From Nonomuraea sp. SBT364 (lineage in GTDB: Bacteria; Actinomycetota; Actinomycetes; Streptosporangiales; Streptosporangiaceae): DNA of 64,000 nucleotides. Made by a program: the position numbers and the translations under genes. Numbering within the stretch: position 1 is the first letter of the stretch; every line of letters begins with the position of its first letter. Location: NCBI RefSeq assembly GCF_001083785.1, contig NZ_LAVL01000021.1:24796-88795 (forward strand), in the 5' to 3' direction. The notes under the pieces are model-generated. The model was not told where the DNA came from, searched no databases, and saw only the letters and a list, made by a program, of their open reading frames with translations. Below, one piece after another: positions 59,141-64,000 of this stretch.

Positions 59141-62100
59141 TCACGGTCGCAGCTTGTACGCGCGGATCACCGTCTCCTTGACGGTGTTGCCGTCGGCGTC
59201 CGTCGCCGACGCCCGCAGTGACACCGTCGAGGCGTTCTTCGGGTGCGACAGCTTAGCCGTGTGGGCCGCCACGATCGGGGCCTGCCGCCAGGTCTTCCCC
59301 TCGTCGTAGGAGACCTCGAGCGACAGTTGCTTGGGCCGCAGGTTCGCCCCTCGCTGGTCCTGCAGTTGCAACGGCACGAGCTGGGTCCGGCCGGCCTTCG
59401 CGGTGTCGTCCGCCTCCAGCCGCGGCAGGAATCGCAGGAAGATGACGTCCAGCGCGGGAGACTGGCGGTCGCCGACGTGGGCCGAGCGGAAGGTCCATTC
59501 CGCGTCGATCCTCGTGCTGAGGTCGAACGCGGTCCCGCGCACCACGCTCGTGGCGAGCCGGTACAGGCCGCGCTGGGGCGGCACGTTCTCGAAGGTTCCC
59601 GAGCCGGGGGCGGCGATCTCGTCGATGAGCTTGCCGTTGTAGTACAGCTTGGTCGTCGCCTGGTCGGTTCTGGAGAAGCCGGCGTTGCCGTTGCCGTCCG
59701 TGAACATCGGCACGTCGATCGACATGGTGTCGCCGCGACGCAGTGCCAAGGTCGCATTCTCCGAGGCCGCCGCGCCGGGTCCGTACACGGCGTCGATGTA
59801 ACGGGCGGTGTACCTGTGCCGCGCCCGGTACGTCTGGGCCGGAGCGGTCCACGTGGCGTGGATCCCACCGTCGGTGTCGGTCTGGATCACGGAGCCGGTC
59901 CAGACGGTGCCGTCGGTGGAGTAGTGCTCCGTGCGGGCGCCCGGCAGGGGGACGTCCGACAGCAGTGACCAGACGAACGCGTTGCCGGACGTCGGGAAGG
60001 GTGACACCGACCGGCGGCCGACATGGCCCTTGATCGTGGCGCCGAATTCCGCACGGACGGTGGCGAGGTCCCGCTTCTGGACCGTCTTGGTGAAGTCGAC
60101 CGGCATCTTGCCCGCCGGGAACCACGCCAGCCCGTAGACCTCCCCACCTGCGCCGGCCCAGTGAGTGTTCACCTTGCCGGTCAAAATGTCGTCCTTGTGC
60201 GGCCGGCCCAGCTGGGCGGTGGTCAGGACGTTCAGATCGTTGATGAGCATCCCGCTGCCGAACAGGCGGGTTCGGCTCTGGATCGCGTAGCCGATGTCCC
60301 CGAGTTCGAGCCGCGCGGAAGCAGGTGGTACGATCTTGACCGGCTTGCCGGTCCTGGGATCCATCGTGAACGACAGGTCACGGTCGAGGACCACGCCCGG
60401 ATGCGCGATCAGGTTGGCACGGCCGTCGGCCTGGGTGTAGACCGCCCCCTCGATGAGGTAGCGCCCCTTCGGCAGCCGGGTCGTCACCGTCCCGTCGGCG
60501 TCGTACGGGAAACTGGCATACGAGCTGTCCAGTCCGATGAGGGTACTGGCGTACTCGGGGGTCGGCGCACCGTTCTCGTCGAGAAACGCCAGGGTGAGGT
60601 CGTAGCTCTCCGGCTCGCGGTGGATCGCGATCGGGGTGCGGGTGACCGAATCACCTGTGGTGGCGACGACCGCGCCCGAGTACACGCCGTCGGCCGTGCC
60701 CCGGCGCGCGTCGCCGGTGACCGTGACCTGCGCCTGGCCGCCCGCCGGTACCGTGACCGTGGTGGCGCTCAGCGAGAACACCTCAGCCGGCGTACCGTCC
60801 GGAGCCGCCGCGTCGACCGCGAGGGTCAGGGTGACGGGGCCGCTGCCGAGATTGTGGTACGTGAGCGGCCGCGTGACGGGCTCCTGGGCGTCGTAGGGCC
60901 ACCTCTGCGTTCCCAGACCGAGGCTGACCGGCTCGGAGATCACGGTCTGGGCCAGGGCCGCGGCCACGGCGATCCGGCCGGCGCCCTGTTCGAAGGCGGT
61001 GGCCTTCGGGTGAGGTGACGCCGATCCGGACAGTGCGGCCTTCAGCCGTTCCCCGGTCCAGTCCGGGTGCTTCTGAGTGAGCAGCGCCGCCGCCCCCGCC
61101 ACGTGCGGGGTCGCCATCGACGTGCCCGACAGTCTGGTGTACCCCTTCTCCACCGGGTCGCCGATCGTGCCGTCGGCGTGCGCCGCCGCCACGATGCCGA
61201 CCCCGGGGGCCGTGACGTCCGGCTTGATGGCGCCGTCGCCGACCGTCGGGCCCCTGCTGGAGAACTCGGCGAGGACGTCGTCGCGGTCCACCGCGCCCAC
61301 GGTCAGCGCGGCTGCCGCGCTGCCGGGCGATGCCACCGTTTCGCCGTCCGGACCGGAGTTGCCGGCCGCGATGACGAAGAGCGTGCCGTACTGCTGGGAG
61401 AGCCGGTTGACCGCCTCCTCCATCGGGTCCAGGCCGGGAGTGTCGTACCCGCCGAGGCTCATGTTCACGATGTCGGCGCCCTGCTCGGCGGCCCATTCCA
61501 TGCCTGCGATGATCGAGGAGTCGGGGCCGGAGCCGTAATCGTCGAGCACCTTGCCGTCGAGGATGGACGCCCCGTACGCCACGCCCCGGTACTTGCCGCC
61601 GGACGCGGCGCCGGTCCCGGCCACGGTCGAGGCGACGTGCGTCCCGTGACCGACGCGGTCCACGTTGTCGGCCGAGCCGCTGAAGTTGCGCTCGGCGATC
61701 TCGCGGTCGGCCAGGTCGGGGTGCGTCTGATCCACGCCCGTGTCGAGCACGGCGACCTTGACTCCGGCTCCGGTGTAACCCGCCGCCCACGCGGCGGGAG
61801 CGCCGATCTGCTTGACGCTCTGGTCCAGGACCGCGCGCCGCTTGCCGTCCAGCCAGACCCGCGTGACGCTTTCCTCCAGGGTGCGTACGCCGTCCCCCTT
61901 CGTCAGCGCGTCCCACACGGCGCCGGCTTGACGTTTGTCCGCCGCTACCGCGACCGCGTCGATGCTGCGCAGCTCGCGGGTGACGGAGGCGGGCGCGACG
62001 TAGCTCTGGGTGATCACCTGGCCGACCGGGTGGCTCACGATGAGCGGCAACGAGGTGCTGTGAGCATCGTCGTAGCCGAGATCCAGCAGCGTGGTCACGT

Positions 62101-62404
62101 CGAACAGCCTGCGGTCCACGGCGCCAGTGGCAACCAGCCGCTCGGCATCCGCCGGGATCACGTAGACGTGGTCGTCCAGAGTAAAGGTGCGAAAGGCGGT
62201 TCCCTCCCGCCCTTTCGCGGGCTGCACCGATCGGGACGTCGCGCCTTGCATGAACACCTGGTCGCCGGTGATGAGCGTGACAATGCGCCGCGGGCCGGCC
62301 GCTGGTGCGGCCGCAGCCTGCGAAGGCGTGGCAATGGCGGGAGCCGTGCTCAGCAGCATTCCCAGGAGTAAGCCGCCAACGCCGGCCGTTCTACCGATGT
62401 CCAC
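59141..62404 (-). CDS. secreted S8 subtilisin-like serine protease
   Basis: A 1087-aa secreted protease. GTG 62404 has GGAG seven bases upstream and gives a signal peptide (GRTAGVGGLLLGMLLSTAPAI then an Ala-rich cleavage site). A propeptide follows. The peptidase S8 domain has Asp221 in VAVLDTGVD, His253 in GHGTHVAS, oxyanion Asn349 in AAGNSG and Ser429 in GTSMATPH. After about residue 470 there are several beta-sandwich domains (VTLTLAVDAA, VTVTGDARRG and others), as in the large Streptomyces-type subtilases. It ends in KETVIRAYKLRP without an anchor. It is likely an extracellular protein-degrading enzyme. A stem-loop at 58974 ends the message. Confidence 0.9.
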   Translation of the reverse strand: MDIGRTAGVGGLLLGMLLSTAPAIATPSQAAAAPAAGPRRIVTLITGDQVFMQGATSRSVQPAKGREGTAFRTFTLDDHVYVIPADAERLVATGAVDRRLFDVTTLLDLGYDDAHSTSLPLIVSHPVGQVITQSYVAPASVTRELRSIDAVAVAADKRQAGAVWDALTKGDGVRTLEESVTRVWLDGKRRAVLDQSVKQIGAPAAWAAGYTGAGVKVAVLDTGVDQTHPDLADREIAERNFSGSADNVDRVGHGTHVASTVAGTGAASGGKYRGVAYGASILDGKVLDDYGSGPDSSIIAGMEWAAEQGADIVNMSLGGYDTPGLDPMEEAVNRLSQQYGTLFVIAAGNSGPDGETVASPGSAAAALTVGAVDRDDVLAEFSSRGPTVGDGAIKPDVTAPGVGIVAAAHADGTIGDPVEKGYTRLSGTSMATPHVAGAAALLTQKHPDWTGERLKAALSGSASPHPKATAFEQGAGRIAVAAALAQTVISEPVSLGLGTQRWPYDAQEPVTRPLTYHNLGSGPVTLTLAVDAAAPDGTPAEVFSLSATTVTVPAGGQAQVTVTGDARRGTADGVYSGAVVATTGDSVTRTPIAIHREPESYDLTLAFLDENGAPTPEYASTLIGLDSSYASFPYDADGTVTTRLPKGRYLIEGAVYTQADGRANLIAHPGVVLDRDLSFTMDPRTGKPVKIVPPASARLELGDIGYAIQSRTRLFGSGMLINDLNVLTTAQLGRPHKDDILTGKVNTHWAGAGGEVYGLAWFPAGKMPVDFTKTVQKRDLATVRAEFGATIKGHVGRRSVSPFPTSGNAFVWSLLSDVPLPGARTEHYSTDGTVWTGSVIQTDTDGGIHATWTAPAQTYRARHRYTARYIDAVYGPGAAASENATLALRRGDTMSIDVPMFTDGNGNAGFSRTDQATTKLYYNGKLIDEIAAPGSGTFENVPPQRGLYRLATSVVRGTAFDLSTRIDAEWTFRSAHVGDRQSPALDVIFLRFLPRLEADDTAKAGRTQLVPLQLQDQRGANLRPKQLSLEVSYDEGKTWRQAPIVAAHTAKLSHPKNASTVSLRASATDADGNTVKETVIRAYKLRP

Positions 62405-62473
62405 CTGATAACTCCAGTTCGCGGGGCTGGGTGCTCCATCCCGCGGAGTCCAGCCCGATGCTCTAGTCACTTT

Positions 62474-62499
62474 CGAACGGAGAACGCGTCGTCCGTTCG
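62474..62499. promoter_or_regulatory. inverted repeat between subtilase and 62529 gene
   Basis: CGAACGGA and TCCGTTCG are perfect 8-bp arms with a 10-nt spacer, 70 bp ahead of the subtilase start and 30 bp ahead of the small divergent gene. Probable operator. Confidence 0.5.
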
Positions 62500-62528
62500 C
62501 GTAACCATAATTTCGGGTAGGACGAAAT

Positions 62529-62894
62529 ATGGATAACGGTTTCCCGCCAAAGAATGTGCGAATCGCGCCATTCTCTCCACCCGTGGTGGCGCGGCATGAT
62601 CATTCAGGTGGGCGTTCGGCGGACGGCGCGGAGTCGGACTCCGGCCTGCCGGTTCGCCGCAACAAGGTAGCCGCGATCCTGCACCGCGCCGTCGAGCGCG
62701 GCGGACTGCCTGCCGGCACCGACGTCGAGCTGGGACTGGACTTCCCGGCCGGGCCTCTCTACCGGCGTGTCAGCATCATTCAGGCCGCACCCGACCCGGA
62801 ACGCATGCAACGCCTCACCGACAAGATCATTGCCGCGCTCAGCCATGACGGCGGAATAGGGCGGACACCCGTCATGGACACGATCCGATCGTAG
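62529..62894 (+). CDS. small hypothetical protein
   Basis: A 121-aa frame from ATG 62529 without a strong ribosome site. The first 40 residues are polar and look disordered. The rest (NKVAAILHRAVERGGLPAGT, then LYRRVSIIQAAPDPERMQRL and TDKIIAALSHDG) could be a helix-strand-helix unit. Not recognised. Divergent from the subtilase, sharing the inverted repeat at 62474. It may be a decayed gene. Confidence 0.35.
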   Translation: MDNGFPPKNVRIAPFSPPVVARHDHSGGRSADGAESDSGLPVRRNKVAAILHRAVERGGLPAGTDVELGLDFPAGPLYRRVSIIQAAPDPERMQRLTDKIIAALSHDGGIGRTPVMDTIRS

Positions 62895-63304
62895 GAGCCC
62901 CCGGCAACGGCCCAGTCCCGTCCTCGGCGAGCAGAGTCGGCCGCAGCCCCATCGCATCCAGGCGGCCGAGCGCGCGGCCCAGGGCGTGGTGGTGTGCGGC
63001 CACGCGGACGAGGCAAACGCGAGGCACTCCGCCTGGCCGGGCTTTCCGTCGCGTCGGAATGGTGGACCGCTCCGCTGTGAGCCGAACGAGTCCACCCTCA
63101 GACGTACGGGTCCGCGGTGCTCGGCCCGTCTACCGAACCGGCTTGGCCCCATCAGCTCGCGGGCCGCCCGCCGCAGAACAATGCCCGCGATCCAGGTCGC
63201 GCCTAGTCTGCCCTACGACGGACGGATCATGGAACGGACCTCCGACTCCATCTCCTGGACCTCCTCGACATCGATCCACGAGACCGCCGGCGAAGATCAC
63301 TCAC
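62895..63304. other. gap without recognisable gene
   Basis: 410 bp between the small hypothetical frame and the acetyltransferase. A reverse frame reads VCLVRVAAHHHALGRALGRL, which may be part of a lost gene, but I cannot name it. Confidence 0.35.
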
Positions 63305-63817
63305 CTACGGAGAACGGGGCTGGCGCAGGTCCAGCTCCATCAGCACCGTGTCGATCCAGCGGCCGTGCTTGAACCCGACCGACCTCAGCCGGCCCACCGC
63401 CTCGAAGCCGAACTTCTCGTGCAGCCGGGCCGAGGACGGATCCCCGGAGTCGGCGATCACCGCGACGAGCTGGCGGGCCTCCGTCTCACGGGTCGCGTCG
63501 ATCAAGGAGCCCAGCAGCAGCCGCCCGAGCCCGCGCCCCGTGTGCTCCGGCGCCAGGTAAATCGTGTCCTCCAGCGTGTGCCGGTAGGCGGGCTTGGGCC
63601 GGTACTGGGAAACGTAGGCGTACCCCGCGACCTCCCCGTCCACCTCTGCGACCAGGAACGGCAGCCCCGCCCCCGTGATGCCGCCGGCCTTGACCCGCCA
63701 GTCGTCCGCCGCCAGAGGCGTCTCGTCAAACGTGGCGACCGTGGTGGTCACGTAGTGGGCGTAGATGCCGGCGATGGCGGGCAGGTCGGTTTCGGTCAAA
63801 GCGCGCACTTTCGTCAT
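63305..63817 (-). CDS. GNAT acetyltransferase, phosphinothricin/methionine-sulfoximine type
   Basis: A 170-aa GNAT protein from ATG 63817. It follows the PAT/MddA pattern: VRALTETDLPAIAGIYAHYV at the start, TTTVATFDETPL, then PFLVAEVDGEVAGYAYVSQY, RHTLEDTIYLAPEHTGRGLG with the acetyl-CoA loop (TGRGLGRLLL), and the end GFEAVGRLRSVGFKHGRWID (F-K-H-G-RW). Relatives acetylate phosphinothricin or methionine derivatives. The start at 63817 lacks a clear ribosome site. Function at family level is fairly sure. Confidence 0.87.
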   Translation of the reverse strand: MTKVRALTETDLPAIAGIYAHYVTTTVATFDETPLAADDWRVKAGGITGAGLPFLVAEVDGEVAGYAYVSQYRPKPAYRHTLEDTIYLAPEHTGRGLGRLLLGSLIDATRETEARQLVAVIADSGDPSSARLHEKFGFEAVGRLRSVGFKHGRWIDTVLMELDLRQPRSP

Positions 63818-63925
63818 ATGGACATTCTGCTCACGGGCAGATGACGGTCGTGTTTCCGGACCTCCCGGCAAGCTGCTAGCTGTATCGACCACGAGCGTTG
63901 TTAACAGAGGAGCTTGATCAATAGA

Positions 63926-63975
63926 GAAGCCTCCGATGTGGTGAAGGTGTCGAATCTGCACCGCACGGAGGCTTC
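63926..63975 (+). promoter_or_regulatory. hairpin hiding the ribosome site of the IS481 transposase
   Basis: GAAGCCTCCG at 63926-63935 and CGGAGGCTTC at 63966-63975 are perfect 10-bp inverted repeats. The right arm contains the GGAGG ribosome site and abuts the ATG at 63976. It can sequester translation start on read-through messages, a known safeguard in IS elements. Confidence 0.55.
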
Positions 63976-64000
63976 ATGTCCCACCGTAACGCCCGGCTGA
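63976..64000 (+). CDS. IS481-family transposase, start only (partial)
   Basis: ATG 63976 begins MSHRNARL and continues past the window edge. This start is typical of actinomycete IS481 transposases. CGGAGG lies directly upstream. Only eight residues are visible, so the call relies on that start. Confidence 0.5.

Noticed and set aside
58620..59309. 229-aa forward frame near the subtilase terminator
   Set aside because: It is antisense to the SARP remnant and crosses the terminator hairpin; no domain.

Overview
The window is high-GC DNA with many GTG starts and purine-rich ribosome sites. It carries an FbiC-type F420 precursor synthase, an actinobacterial IHF-like gene and many DHA2/TetR pairs. 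I infer a filamentous actinomycete chromosome, probably of the Streptosporangiales (Nonomuraea-like) or a relative, in an accessory-rich arm-like region. The genus call is inference. I saw no rRNA, tRNA or CRISPR.

Layout. 1-3.7 kb: partial AraC-type regulator, DHA2 exporter, secreted propeller/Ig-like protein. 3.7-5.5 kb: Tn3 and IS remnants around a PPOX-family enzyme. 5.5-17.8 kb: the most unusual block, a four-gene, stop-start-coupled operon (733, 824, 1396 and 498 aa; only the first has a recognisable domain, DUF6603-like). It is divergent from a 475-aa protein with DW repeats and an HExxH aspzincin-like end. 18-20 kb: DHA2 exporter and TetR with two palindromic operators. 20.3-25.9 kb: decayed Tn3 tnpA, IS5 piece, intact YtrA-type GntR/ABC operon, truncated mIHF-like gene, broken DinB gene and decayed resolvase. 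26-28.8 kb: TetR with twin operators facing a SnoaL-like / NmrA-like / broken SDR operon. 29-33.4 kb: Tn3 C-terminal piece, DoxX-like protein, MFS tail, frameshifted membrane gene, glycosidase-like TIM barrel and an orphan hydroxylase tail domain.

33.4-35.8 kb: tyrosine recombinase divergent from a zinc-motif/coiled-coil KfrA-like protein. 36-37.2 kb: TetR / dihydrofolate-reductase-like pair. 37.2-38.1 kb: Tn3 and ISL3 debris. 38.1-40.4 kb: CPBP-family membrane protein, TetR, second PPOX-family protein. 40.8-43.4 kb: FO synthase. 43.5-46.9 kb: ornithine cyclodeaminase-like and PhzF-like genes facing a MocR regulator. 46.9-48.1 kb: Tn3 and Tn554-like debris. 48.2-51.6 kb: NarL-type two-component pair and a class C serine hydrolase. 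51.7-52.1 kb: integrase debris. 52.4-54.6 kb: reductase, DGPF protein and ECF42-type sigma factor. 54.8 kb: arginase-family enzyme. 56-59 kb: Tn3 debris, a SecA-like protein with all ATPase motifs degraded, SARP debris. 59.1-62.4 kb: secreted subtilase. 62.5-64 kb: small unknown gene, GNAT acetyltransferase, start of an IS481 element.

The region is built from small regulator/target pairs, usually divergent with a visible palindromic operator, separated by decayed mobile elements. Six separate Tn3-type transposase fragments lie in 53 kb. The two best candidates for undescribed biology are the 5.5-17.8 kb block and the SecA-like pseudo-ATPase at 56.7-58.6 kb.
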